NCBI GenBank assembly: GCA_018613055.1
Contig: JAGGQZ010000009.1
Location: 248,001 to 312,000 of the forward strand
Source: Chryseobacterium sp. ISL-80
GTDB lineage: Bacteria; Bacillota; Bacilli; Bacillales; Cytobacillaceae
DNA length: 64,000 nucleotides
Direction: 5' to 3'
Shown: piece by piece, positions 7,659 to 17,520 of the stretch
Layout: each line of letters opens with the position of its first letter
How positions within the stretch are numbered: position 1 is the first letter of the stretch
The notes under the pieces: model-generated
Seen by the model: the letters and a program-made list of their open reading frames with translations, nothing else
What the model was told of the DNA's origin: nothing
Database searches by the model: none
Position numbers and translations under genes: made by a program

Positions 7659-9501
7659 TTTGTTTCCTCCTCTTTAGAAGGCTGCTGTATTCATTGGCAT
7701 ATCCAGATAATTCGACACTCATTTCATAGTTCATGAAAGGGGTGATTAAATAGATCCCGTTAAATAGTTCTGCGGCAGCCTCGATCAAACCCTTCGTGAT
7801 GGCAATGCCTTCTTTCTTGGATTGAAGGGGTTCATTATTGAATTTCGCCATCGTTTCGAGTATTTCCTGTGAAATCTTGATGCCAGGAACTTCATTATGG
7901 AGAAATTCTGCATTCCTGCTGCTCGTAAGCGGCATCAGTCCAATATAGACTGGTGTATCCAGATGCTTTGTGGCTTCATGGACTGCCAGAAGCATTTTTT
8001 CTGAGTAGACCGGCTGGGTAATGAAATAATCTGCACCAGCCTTGATTTTCTTTTCCATCCTCATGACAGCTTTATCAATGGAGCGCACATTTGGATTGAA
8101 GGCCGCTCCGATGGAAAAGGCGCCTTTTTGGCCTAAATCTTTGCCAGAGTAGGAGAGTCCTGAATTGAACTGTTTGATCATCTCGATCAATTCAAAGGAA
8201 GAAACATCAAAAACAGAAGAGGCTCCTGGAAAATCACCCACACGGGCGGGGTCTCCGGTAACTGCCAAGACATCATGAAGGCCAAGTGTGTGCAGCCCCA
8301 TTAAATGTGACTGCAGCCCTATAATGTTCCGGTCCCTGCAAGTCAGGTGGACAAGCGGCCGCATTCCGATCTTTTCTTTTACCAAATGGCCGATGGCGGA
8401 ATTTGAAATTCTTGGTGACGCAAGAGAATTATCCGCCAGTGTCAGGGCATCGATTCCAGTTTCTTTTAAAGCCTTCGCTCCTTCAAAAAAGCGGGTAGTA
8501 TCAAGTTTCCGCGGAGAGTCCAGCTCGACGATCACCGAAGGGCGTTCTTTTACTAATTCATGCAGGGGAGCTTCTGGCCGTTTAACATCTACTGGAGCGA
8601 CCACAACCCTGGCTTTTTTTGCCGAAATTTTCTTATCAATGACTGGCTGCAAACCCTTTAGCTCATCAGCTAATGCTTCAATATGTTCAGGGGTGGTTCC
8701 GCAACAGCCGCCGATTAGCCTGACGCCCTGGTCACGGAAGCTGCGGGCGGCTTTCCTGAAATATTCCGGGTCTCCCTCATAGTGGAACTTTCCATCCGTG
8801 TAGGATGGCAAACCAGCATTGGGATACGCTGATAGGAACGCTTTTGTCGGAAGCTCAATTTGTTCAAGGCTTGAAATCATATGGTGGGGACCTAATCTGC
8901 AATTAAGCCCGACAATATCAGCACCAAGCTCCTCCAGTCTATTGAAAACTTCCTGGAGAGGGGTCTGGTCCTGCATGATGCCTATTTCCTGAAGCGATAC
9001 CTGGGCAATAATCGGCAAATCTGTTTCCTTTCTGGCAATTTCAAGTACTGTCTCTATTTCTTCCATATCGTAAAAGGTTTCAAGCAACAGTCCGTCCACG
9101 CCTTCAAGAAGCAGGCAATAGAGCTGTTCCCGGAAGCTCCTCCTGATCTCTTCGATGGGAATGGCTGACGGCCTGATTCCGCGATTGCCGCCCATAGTGC
9201 CGAGCACATAAGCTTCGCTGCCTGCAGCTCGACGGGCAAGCCGGACTGCTGCACTGTTTATTTCCTTCACCTGGTCTTCAAGTCCATATCTTTCAAGTTT
9301 TATATAATTGGCAGCATATGTATTCGTCTGGATCAGGTCGGCTCCGGCGTTCATATAGGCCTTATGGATTTTTACAATCGCTTCTGGCTGAGAGAGATTC
9401 AACTCTTCGAAACAGGTACCAGCTCCATAGGAATGGAGGAGGGTACCAATCGCACCATCAGCTATTAAAATTTCATTTTCCATACGTTTCAGGAAATTCA
9501 T
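7639..9501 (-). CDS. yitJ: Bifunctional homocysteine S-methyltransferase / methylenetetrahydrofolate reductase
   Basis: A 620-residue two-domain enzyme. The N-terminal half (about 1-290) is a homocysteine methyltransferase domain (DGAIGTLL, GLNCRLG, GGCCGTTPEH with the zinc cysteines). The C-terminal half (about 320-620) is a MetF-type reductase (HLTCRDRNIIGLQS, VTGDPAR, FITQPVY), making methyl-THF for the next enzyme. This architecture matches B. subtilis YitJ. Start ATG 9501 has a GGGAGGG site and shares one base with the upstream stop. Together with MetH the operon encodes two homocysteine-methylating domains: one can use B12 and one cannot be tied to B12 by any motif. Confidence 0.95.
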   Translation of the reverse strand: MNFLKRMENEILIADGAIGTLLHSYGAGTCFEELNLSQPEAIVKIHKAYMNAGADLIQTNTYAANYIKLERYGLEDQVKEINSAAVRLARRAAGSEAYVLGTMGGNRGIRPSAIPIEEIRRSFREQLYCLLLEGVDGLLLETFYDMEEIETVLEIARKETDLPIIAQVSLQEIGIMQDQTPLQEVFNRLEELGADIVGLNCRLGPHHMISSLEQIELPTKAFLSAYPNAGLPSYTDGKFHYEGDPEYFRKAARSFRDQGVRLIGGCCGTTPEHIEALADELKGLQPVIDKKISAKKARVVVAPVDVKRPEAPLHELVKERPSVIVELDSPRKLDTTRFFEGAKALKETGIDALTLADNSLASPRISNSAIGHLVKEKIGMRPLVHLTCRDRNIIGLQSHLMGLHTLGLHDVLAVTGDPARVGDFPGASSVFDVSSFELIEMIKQFNSGLSYSGKDLGQKGAFSIGAAFNPNVRSIDKAVMRMEKKIKAGADYFITQPVYSEKMLLAVHEATKHLDTPVYIGLMPLTSSRNAEFLHNEVPGIKISQEILETMAKFNNEPLQSKKEGIAITKGLIEAAAELFNGIYLITPFMNYEMSVELSGYANEYSSLLKRRKQNVNFVN

Positions 9502-10682
9502 TATAATCCCTCCCTGTTAGCAGGTACCGCTTCAATCGCATATAAGGCCTGCTGAAAGTCCGAAATCAAGTCTTCGGCGTTTTCAAGTCCCACTGAAAGC
9601 CGGAGGAGACCATCACTGATTCCTCTTAGCTTGCGTTCTTCAAGAGGCATTGCTGCATGTGACATCTTTGCGGGATAGGAGAGGATGGACTCTACCGCCC
9701 CGAGGCTGACTGCAAAAACCGGTAACTTAACAGAATTAATAAATCCAGGAAGGAGGCCTTCGTTTGCAAACTCAAAAGAAAGGACAGCCCCAGGACCACC
9801 CGCCTGCTGAGCTTGAAGGTCCGACTGAGCATGACTTGCCAGGCCTGGGTAAAATACATTCTTGATTAAAGGCTGGCCTTTTAGAAATTGTGCAATCTTC
9901 CTTGCACTTTCCTGGGATTGGTCCATCCTTACAGATAATGTCTTCATTCCTCTCATCACCAGCCAGGCATCCTGGACACCGAGGACTGCGCCGAAGGAGT
10001 TCTGAAGGGAATATAGCTTGTTTGCCAATTTTTCATCCTTTACAACCGCCAGGCCAGCAACTGTGTCACTGTGGCCGGACAGAAACTTTGTGGCGCTATG
10101 AAGCACGATATCAGCTCCCAGATCCAGTGGCCGCTGGAGGTAGGGGGTCATGAAGGTATTGTCCACAAAAGTATAGGCTCCATGCTTTTTGGCAATTGAG
10201 CTAAGTGCACGGATATCCGTTATTTTTAATAAAGGGTTCGAAGGTGTTTCTGCATAGAGCAATGCGGTGTGAGGGCGGATCGCCTGTTCCACGGCATTTA
10301 GGTCTGTCATGTCCACAAATGTGTGTTCAATTCCAAAACGGTTCAGAACCTGAGTTACCATCCTGTATGTACCACCGTAAACATCCTCGGTAATCACTAC
10401 ATGGTCTCCCTGCGAAAGCAGCATAAAGGCAGTAGAAATCGCAGCCATACCCGATGAAAAAGCAAATCCCCTGACACCGCCCTCCAATTCTGCGATTATA
10501 TCCTCTAGAGCTTCTCTGGTAGGGTTGAGGCTGCGGCTGTAATCATATTTTCCAAAGTGATCGATAGAAGACTGATGGAAGGTAGAAGCGTGCTGGATTG
10601 GAACACTTACTCCGCCAGTTGCAGGATCCACCTTATATTTATTATGGAGCAGCTGGGTTTCGAAGGTATATGGATGGCTCAT
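9501..10682 (-). CDS. metC: Cystathionine beta-lyase (PLP-dependent)
   Basis: A 393-residue Cys/Met-metabolism PLP enzyme. Diagnostic features are FAFSSGMAAI (phosphate-binding loop near 76-82), AETPSNPL, VDNTFMTPYLQRP, and the PLP lysine in SATKFLSGH at K199. It should cleave cystathionine to homocysteine. Position after metI and before the methylating enzymes, as in B. subtilis metI-metC, decides between beta-lyase and gamma-synthase, which motifs alone cannot separate. Its ATG overlaps the metI stop (ATGA). Confidence 0.9.
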   Translation of the reverse strand: MSHPYTFETQLLHNKYKVDPATGGVSVPIQHASTFHQSSIDHFGKYDYSRSLNPTREALEDIIAELEGGVRGFAFSSGMAAISTAFMLLSQGDHVVITEDVYGGTYRMVTQVLNRFGIEHTFVDMTDLNAVEQAIRPHTALLYAETPSNPLLKITDIRALSSIAKKHGAYTFVDNTFMTPYLQRPLDLGADIVLHSATKFLSGHSDTVAGLAVVKDEKLANKLYSLQNSFGAVLGVQDAWLVMRGMKTLSVRMDQSQESARKIAQFLKGQPLIKNVFYPGLASHAQSDLQAQQAGGPGAVLSFEFANEGLLPGFINSVKLPVFAVSLGAVESILSYPAKMSHAAMPLEERKLRGISDGLLRLSVGLENAEDLISDFQQALYAIEAVPANREGL

Positions 10683-11794
10683 TTAACTCCAGCCTCCTCA
10701 ATCGCTTTCTTAAGTGCCGCTTGCAAATCATCAATCAAATCATCACAGTCCTCAATTCCGACAGAGAATCGCAACAGCCGGTCACAAACGCCGGTTTGTT
10801 CACGGACTTCAGCCGGAATATCAGCATGTGTCTGTGTAGCTGGGTAGGTAATGAAACTTTCAACGCCTCCAAGACTTTCTGCAAAAGTGATCGTGGAAAG
10901 ACTTTTTAAAAACGGATTGACCATGGCAGGAGACTGGACGCGGAACGAAATCATTCCGCCTCTGCCGGGATAAAGGACATCCTTTACGGCTTCATGATTC
11001 TCCAAGAATTCAACCAGTGCCGTGGCATTCCGCTCATGCCGCTCCATCCTTAATGACAATGTCTTCATGCCGCGAAGGAGAAGCCAAGAATCGAACGGGC
11101 TTAACACCGCTCCGCCCCCATTATGATGGAGGAAAAGGGAATCACAGATTTTTTCGCCCCTGGCAACGATCAATCCTGCCAGCACATCATTATGGCCGCC
11201 AAGGTATTTCGTCGCACTGTGGATCACAATATCCGCACCTAGAGTCAATGGTTTTTGCAGAAGGGGAGTGTAGAAGGTATTATCCACGATCAGCAATATC
11301 TCGTTCTCTTTCGCTATTTGCGCGATCGCCTGGATATCAGCCTGTTCCATCAAAGGATTTGTCGGTGTTTCCACAAACAGCGCCTTCGTATTAGGATTGA
11401 TGGCTGCTTTGATTTCATTTAAATTAGACATGTCTGCGTATGTACTAAGTAATCCCCATTTTTTGAAACCTTGCTCAAGAAGCCTGTAAGTACCTCCGTA
11501 TAAATCTTTTGAGACAATCCATTCATCGCCAGACTGGAATAACGAGAGAACGGTCCAAATTGCCGCCATTCCGGAACTGCATGCATATCCCCGTGTGCCT
11601 TCTTCAAGATCGGCAATCGCCTTTTCCAAAATTTCGCGAGTTGGGTTGCCGGTACGGACATAATCGTAACCGCTGGACTGTCCAATCCCTTCATGACGAT
11701 ACGCTGTCGTTAAATAAATGGGAGGATTCACCGCACCAGTTGCAGATTCACTCCTATTGCCTAGCTGTGCTAACTTGGTATCAATTTTCACCAA
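10679..11794 (-). CDS. metI: Cystathionine gamma-synthase / O-acetylhomoserine thiolyase
   Basis: A PLP enzyme of the same family as the next gene, about 371 residues, which joins an O-acylhomoserine with cysteine (or sulfide). Motifs: YACSSGMAAI, FVETPTNPLM, VDNTFYTPLLQKP, and the PLP lysine in SATKYLGGHND (about K196). The frame is open to 11830, but TAGGAGTGAG is best spaced to TTG at 11794 (GTG at 11791 is the alternative), giving L/M-V-K-I-D-T. First gene of the met operon, about 110 nt downstream of the riboswitch terminator. Confidence 0.9.
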   Translation of the reverse strand: MVKIDTKLAQLGNRSESATGAVNPPIYLTTAYRHEGIGQSSGYDYVRTGNPTREILEKAIADLEEGTRGYACSSGMAAIWTVLSLFQSGDEWIVSKDLYGGTYRLLEQGFKKWGLLSTYADMSNLNEIKAAINPNTKALFVETPTNPLMEQADIQAIAQIAKENEILLIVDNTFYTPLLQKPLTLGADIVIHSATKYLGGHNDVLAGLIVARGEKICDSLFLHHNGGGAVLSPFDSWLLLRGMKTLSLRMERHERNATALVEFLENHEAVKDVLYPGRGGMISFRVQSPAMVNPFLKSLSTITFAESLGGVESFITYPATQTHADIPAEVREQTGVCDRLLRFSVGIEDCDDLIDDLQAALKKAIEEAGVK

Positions 11795-11902
11795 TATACT
11801 CACTCCTAATGATTGATTGGCAGGAGGCAATGTTTGTTTTAAAAATGATCGCTTTTAAACTAGTAACTCACAGAATAATTGCGAAAAATGAAAACTAAAA
11901 AC

Positions 11903-11927
11903 AAAAAAGCCTTCTCAAGAAGAAGAC
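11903..11927 (-). terminator. Riboswitch-controlled attenuator terminator
   Basis: In RNA sense GUCUUCU pairs with AGAAGGC (11909-11915 with 11921-11927, one G.U) around a 5-nt loop, followed by six Us. It lies about 20 nt after the SAM aptamer, as expected for an S-box transcription-off switch. Confidence 0.9.
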
Positions 11928-11947
11928 TTTTAAAATATCAGCCAACT

Positions 11948-12056
11948 TCTTATCTGCCAAGTTTTTAAAAAACTTGCTGGAATTAGCACCTTTTCAACAA
12001 AGTTGATGGTTGCTGAAGCTTCATTGGGCCAGGACCCTCAGCTTCTCTCGATAAGA
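11948..12056 (-). promoter_or_regulatory. SAM-I (S-box) riboswitch aptamer
   Basis: Read on the minus strand, P1 is closed by TCTTATC (12050-12056) and GATAAGA (11948-11954). Between them lie the conserved S-box blocks: GAGGGTCCTGGCCC, ATGAAGC, CAGCAACC and AAGGTGCTAATTCCAGCA. The terminator at 11903-11927 follows. When SAM is abundant the aptamer should form and transcription of metI-metC-yitJ-metH should stop. Confidence 0.97.
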
Positions 12057-12087
12057 TTACATAAATTGAATTATTAAATTTCTCTAA

Positions 12088-12116
12088 ATATTAACGCTGT
12101 TATAGAAGATTGTCAA
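12088..12116 (-). promoter_or_regulatory. SigA promoter of the met operon
   Basis: Minus-strand TTGACA (12111-12116) and TAATAT (12088-12093) are separated by exactly 17 nt. The predicted start near 12080 places the riboswitch in the 5' leader. Confidence 0.85.
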
Positions 12117-12264
12117 TCATTTAATTAAAGCGGTGAAGTATTGGTGATTGAACTTACTGCAGAAGATAGCCGGACAAAGGCGTTTATCGATAATGGCGTG
12201 TGTCACAAAATAGGATTTTGATTTTGTACGAGAATCATGAGGGACAACAGGCCTCAAAAGGAGG

Positions 12265-12362
12265 GATTGCAGACCAAAAATTTAGGAATCCATAAAAGAG
12301 GGCACCAATAAAGGAGATTGGGGACCAAAAATCTAGGGATATTATAAAAAAGGTCACCAATG
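12265..12362. repeat. Two diverged ~51-bp tandem units with a CCAAT/ATTGG hairpin
   Basis: Two copies of GACCAAAAAT-(T/C)-TAGG...(A/G)GG(G/T)CACCAAT lie in tandem: GACCAAAAAT starts at 12272 and 12323, and CACCAA at 12303 and 12355, so the period is 51-52 bp. CCAATAAAGGAGATTGG (12305-12321) between them is an inverted repeat CCAAT-N7-ATTGG. No ORF or promoter is apparent. The 12117-12264 stretch before it holds nothing I can support, so the 11795-12464 gap is explained by the riboswitch leader, this array and a terminator. Confidence 0.55.
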
Positions 12363-12412
12363 CAGCATTTGACCTTAATCGGAAAACAACGGTTTTTCAA
12401 AAGGGACCACAT

Positions 12413-12446
12413 AAAAAGACTGGCTCTCCTCGAACAAGAGCCAGTC
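12413..12446 (-). terminator. Terminator of the neutral protease gene
   Basis: GACTGGCTCT (12418-12427) pairs perfectly with AGAGCCAGTC (12437-12446), loop of 9 nt, followed on the minus strand by TTTTT (12413-12417). It lies 19 nt past the protease stop. Confidence 0.92.
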
Positions 12447-12464
12447 TGAATGAATATGAAGCTA

Positions 12465-14120
<1,656 letters not shown>

Positions 14121-14381
14121 CTAGCTAATAAAAATTAGTAGATTATCATAGTTATACTTTAGTTGTCTGAACATTTCAACAATGAAGTCTAAAAATGTCG
14201 AATCACCATGTTGGGAAAATTTTTTGGGGGGATAATTGGAATTTTTATTAAGCAACCTTACATTCATTAAATAATCATTTATCCTTTTTTTAAAAAGAAG
14301 TCAGAATTTATTGACTAATCAACTAATATATTTTTATTATTAAGTTGTAGTACCAACTCATAAAAAGGGAGGGTTAATTAA

Positions 14382-16124
14382 ATGAATTCTTTATGGTTAG
14401 CTGTAATCGGAATGATTGTATTTGCGATTGGCTACCGCTTCTATTCTAAGTGGGTAGCTGAAAAGATTTACCGTCTTGATCCGAACTATGTGACACCGGC
14501 ACACCAGTATTCAGATGGCGTGGACTTTGTTCCAACAAAGAAAATGATCCTTTGGGGACACCATTTTACGTCTGTAGCCGGGGCTGCACCAATTGTTGGG
14601 CCGGCAATCGCTGTGTACTGGGGCTGGCTTCCTGCATTCCTGTGGGTTACTTTAGGTACGGTCTTTGCAGCAGGTGTGCACGACTTTGGAACTCTGGTTC
14701 TTTCCGTCAGGAATAAGGGGCAATCAGTAGGTACAATCACAAACAAGCTGATTGGCAAACGTGCAAAAATCATGTTCTTATTCATTATTTTAATACTTGT
14801 TTTGATGGTCAACGCCGTTTTTGCATGGGTAATAGCGAACTTGTTTGTCAGCTTCCCAGCAAGCGTCCTGTCAATATTCCTGCAAATTCCGCTTGCAATC
14901 TGGATTGGCTACGCTGTTTATAAAAAGAAAAAAGGGATGCTTCTGCCTTCCTTGGTAGCGCTTGTCGTCATGTATGGAGCAGCCGTTCTTGCCAGTCGTG
15001 TACCAGTATTGCAAATCGATTTAGTGAAATACTTCGGCGGTGCCGATAATACCGTCATGTTCGGTTTAAGCGGCGTATCAATGGCATTCTTTGTATGGAT
15101 CCTTGTACTGATGGTTTATGTATATATCGCTTCAACTCTGCCGGTTTGGAAGCTTCTCCAGCCTCGCGATTATATCAATTCACACCAGTTGGTTGTGGGC
15201 TTATTCATCCTATATGCAGGCCTTGTTTTCTTACAGCCTGATGTTACTGCTCCGGCAATGAATGCAGCGGCAACCGATGTTTCCTGGTTCCCGTTATTGT
15301 TCATTACCATTGCTTGCGGAGCCATTTCCGGATTCCATGGACTTGTTTCTTCAGGGACATCATCCAAGCAACTGGAAAAAGAAACTGACGCCCGCTTTGT
15401 TGGCTATGCAGGTGCAGTAGGTGAAGGTATTCTCGCTTTGATCGCCATTATTTCAGTTGTCACCGTCTTTGCAACTAAAGCTGACTTTAGTGCTGCATAT
15501 TCAAGTTTTGCAGCTGCAAGCTCTGGAGGTCTTGGCAACTTCATCAATGGTGCTGCCCAGCTTGCGACTGGAATTTGGATTCCTGCAGACATCGCAAGGA
15601 CTATCGTATCGATCATTGTGGTCAGCTTTGCTGCTACCACTCTTGATACTTCGGTAAGATTGATGCGTTACATCATTGCTGAAATTGGAAGTGAATATAA
15701 TGTCCAGTCTTTGACTAATCCTCATGTAGCTACAACAGTTGCAGTTGTTTCCAGTGCGGCGCTAGTATTACTGCCAAAAGGTCCAAACGGGTTTGGTTCT
15801 GGTGGATATTTATTGTGGCCACTGTTCGGAACTAGTAATCAGCTTCTGGCGGGTGTCAGCCTGCTGCTTATTTCCATCTGGCTGAAGCGGCAGGGAAGAA
15901 ACTATCTTGTCACCTTCATTCCTATGGTGTTCGTCTTCTTCATGACACTTTGGGCCATGATTCAGCAGGTAGTATTTCAGTGGTCTGGATATGGAAGCAG
16001 CGAGTTGAATATGCTGCTCTTTGGAATCGGCGGACTCATCCTGATCTTTGTATTCTGGATCATCCTCGAGGCAATTGCAGCCTTCAGCAGGAATAATCCT
16101 CCGCCATTAAGCAAGGAAATGTAA
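14382..16124 (+). CDS. cstA: CstA-family carbon starvation protein / pyruvate-peptide transporter
   Basis: A 580-residue, highly hydrophobic protein with about 15 membrane segments. CstA hallmarks include GHHFTSVAGAAPIVGPAIAV (residues ~46-65), FAAGVHDFGTL, GFHGLVSSGTSSKQL and FGTSNQLLAG. E. coli CstA and BtsT import pyruvate; CstA has also been linked to peptide use. Start ATG 14382 has AAAGGGAGGG. Two small genes follow closely: an 87-aa protein ending RCC and an ArsA-like ATPase. No clear cre box or -35/-10 pair was found in 14100-14381. Confidence 0.93.
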   Translation: MNSLWLAVIGMIVFAIGYRFYSKWVAEKIYRLDPNYVTPAHQYSDGVDFVPTKKMILWGHHFTSVAGAAPIVGPAIAVYWGWLPAFLWVTLGTVFAAGVHDFGTLVLSVRNKGQSVGTITNKLIGKRAKIMFLFIILILVLMVNAVFAWVIANLFVSFPASVLSIFLQIPLAIWIGYAVYKKKKGMLLPSLVALVVMYGAAVLASRVPVLQIDLVKYFGGADNTVMFGLSGVSMAFFVWILVLMVYVYIASTLPVWKLLQPRDYINSHQLVVGLFILYAGLVFLQPDVTAPAMNAAATDVSWFPLLFITIACGAISGFHGLVSSGTSSKQLEKETDARFVGYAGAVGEGILALIAIISVVTVFATKADFSAAYSSFAAASSGGLGNFINGAAQLATGIWIPADIARTIVSIIVVSFAATTLDTSVRLMRYIIAEIGSEYNVQSLTNPHVATTVAVVSSAALVLLPKGPNGFGSGGYLLWPLFGTSNQLLAGVSLLLISIWLKRQGRNYLVTFIPMVFVFFMTLWAMIQQVVFQWSGYGSSELNMLLFGIGGLILIFVFWIILEAIAAFSRNNPPPLSKEM

Positions 16125-16131
16125 TACACTG

Positions 16132-16165
16132 GAGGCCGGGCGACCGGTCTCTATTGTTATTTTTG
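16132..16165 (+). terminator. Attenuator-like hairpin between cstA and the RCC-tail gene
   Basis: GAGGCCGG (16132-16139) pairs with CCGGTCTC (16144-16151, one G.U) with a 4-nt loop, then a U-rich but interrupted tail TATTGTTATTTTT. It should lower, rather than abolish, transcription into the downstream genes. Confidence 0.5.
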
Positions 16166-16180
16166 CAAGGAGGTAATAGT

Positions 16181-16444
16181 ATGGGGTTTTACGAACAATT
16201 CAAACGTGCCATCGCAGTGTATGATGAAATTCTCAAACTGCCGCACAGAACAGAGATTGCCAGGGAATTAAGAGACGAAGAGGATTTGTTTATGCTGCTT
16301 TGCTTTTCAGAAATGTTGGGACTGCCTAACCCGGCTTTTTACTATTCACTTGAACTTTATCCGGTCATCATTGAAAGATTCCATGATTGGCATCTGAGGG
16401 CAGGGATGGAGAAGTCCCCGTTTGATGGGATACGCTGCTGTTAG
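16181..16444 (+). CDS. CstA-linked small protein ending Arg-Cys-Cys
   Basis: An 87-residue soluble, helical protein. ATG 16181 sits behind GCAAGGAGGT. Its last residues are F-D-G-I-R-C-C followed directly by the stop, with one more Cys at 41. Short proteins ending in Cys-Cys have been named cory-CC-star proteins; I recall this only by name. E. coli YbdD/YjiX, the small partners needed by CstA/BtsT for pyruvate uptake, also end in Arg-Cys-Cys as I remember them, though the rest does not look alike. Located 56 nt after cstA and 11 nt before the ArsA-like gene. I infer it is a CstA accessory protein; its biochemistry is unknown. Confidence 0.75.
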   Translation: MGFYEQFKRAIAVYDEILKLPHRTEIARELRDEEDLFMLLCFSEMLGLPNPAFYYSLELYPVIIERFHDWHLRAGMEKSPFDGIRCC

Positions 16445-16455
16445 GAGGAGATTTT

Positions 16456-17421
16456 ATGGATATGCTTGAGAAGAGAATTTATTTTATCGGCGGAAAAGGC
16501 GGGGTTGGCAAAAGCACAACGTCAGCGGCAATGGCGCTTTTTCTCGGTCAAAAAGGAAAAAAGGTCCTGCTTGTTTCAACGGATCCCGCCCATAATACCG
16601 GGGATTTATTCCACAAAAATTTTAGCGGCGGTAAAATTGAAAAAGCAACAAAGAATCTTGATGTACTGGAGATTGACTCGGAACAGGAATCAAGAAATTA
16701 TATAAATGGGGTAAAAGGGAATCTAAAAGGACTTGTCAAAGCGACCATGCTGGACGAAGTGAACAGACAGATTGATATGGCTGCCGCTTCCCCTGGAGCA
16801 GAGGAAGCAGCATTGTTTGATAAAATCACCTCGCTGATTCTTGAGGAAATTGCAAACTATGATGCAATCGTATTCGATACAGCGCCAACAGGGCATACAA
16901 TCAGGCTATTGACTCTCCCAGAATTGATGGGTGTTTGGATGGACGGGCTGTTGGAACGGCGGAAAAAAGTGAATGAGAATTATGCGCAGTGGATGAATGA
17001 TGGTGAAATCAGCGAGGATCCATTATATGACAAGTTGAATGAACGGAAAAATCGCTTCAAGCGAGTCAGGGAACTCCTTCTTGATGAAACACAAACGGAA
17101 TATATTTTTGTTTTGAACGCTGAACGGCTGCCAATTCTTGAAACTGGAAAGGCAATCGAAACCTTGCATCAGCATGGAATCCATGTGAATTCAATCGTTG
17201 TCAATAAAGTTATTCCTGAGGAAGCAGATGGCAGATTCATGGAACAAAGAAGAACAAACGAAAGATTGTATCTGGATGAAATCAAAGAGAAATTCGAACA
17301 TAAGAAACAAATATTTCTTCCTCTCCTTGAACACGATATTTCATCCTTAGCCATTCTCGAACATATTTCTGCTCTTTTAGAGAAGCAAATTGAAACTTTA
17401 TATATCCATCATAACCATTAA
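16456..17421 (+). CDS. ArsA/Get3-family ATPase lacking cysteines
   Basis: A 321-residue P-loop ATPase with the deviant Walker A GGKGGVGKST (12-21), the STDPAHNTGD switch (41-50) and the switch II FDTAPTGHT (140-148) followed by RLLTLP, all diagnostic for the ArsA/Get3 (MinD-like) group. There is no cysteine anywhere, so the arsenite-binding triad of ArsA and the zinc CxxC of eukaryotic Get3 are both absent. A role in arsenic export is therefore unlikely. Strong TAGGAGGAG site; it immediately follows the RCC-tail gene and cstA. Probably a chaperone-like ATPase acting on the membrane protein or its small partner (inference). Confidence 0.85.
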   Translation: MDMLEKRIYFIGGKGGVGKSTTSAAMALFLGQKGKKVLLVSTDPAHNTGDLFHKNFSGGKIEKATKNLDVLEIDSEQESRNYINGVKGNLKGLVKATMLDEVNRQIDMAAASPGAEEAALFDKITSLILEEIANYDAIVFDTAPTGHTIRLLTLPELMGVWMDGLLERRKKVNENYAQWMNDGEISEDPLYDKLNERKNRFKRVRELLLDETQTEYIFVLNAERLPILETGKAIETLHQHGIHVNSIVVNKVIPEEADGRFMEQRRTNERLYLDEIKEKFEHKKQIFLPLLEHDISSLAILEHISALLEKQIETLYIHHNH

Positions 17422-17490
17422 CGTTTTCCCTTCCATTATTAGGGTTATATAACTACATGGATAATTATTGAAGTAAAAGGAGCAGAACAA

Positions 17491-17520
17491 ATGCTGAAGA
17501 GAAAGGGGCGCGAAGTATGA
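17491..17520 (+). CDS. Possible 9-codon leader peptide
   Basis: ATG 17491 follows AAAAGGAGCAGAACAA and reads M-L-K-R-K-G-R-E-V, ending TGA at 17518-17520. That stop overlaps the ATG (17517) of the zinc-ribbon gene as ATGA. The layout is that of a translationally coupling leader. The peptide is unlikely to have a function of its own. Confidence 0.35.
   Translation: MLKRKGREV

Noticed and set aside
12144-12221. 25-codon ORF starting GTG 12144 upstream of the met promoter
   Set aside because: Weak ribosome site, no recognised motif and a very short length; it may be a gene remnant but there is no support.
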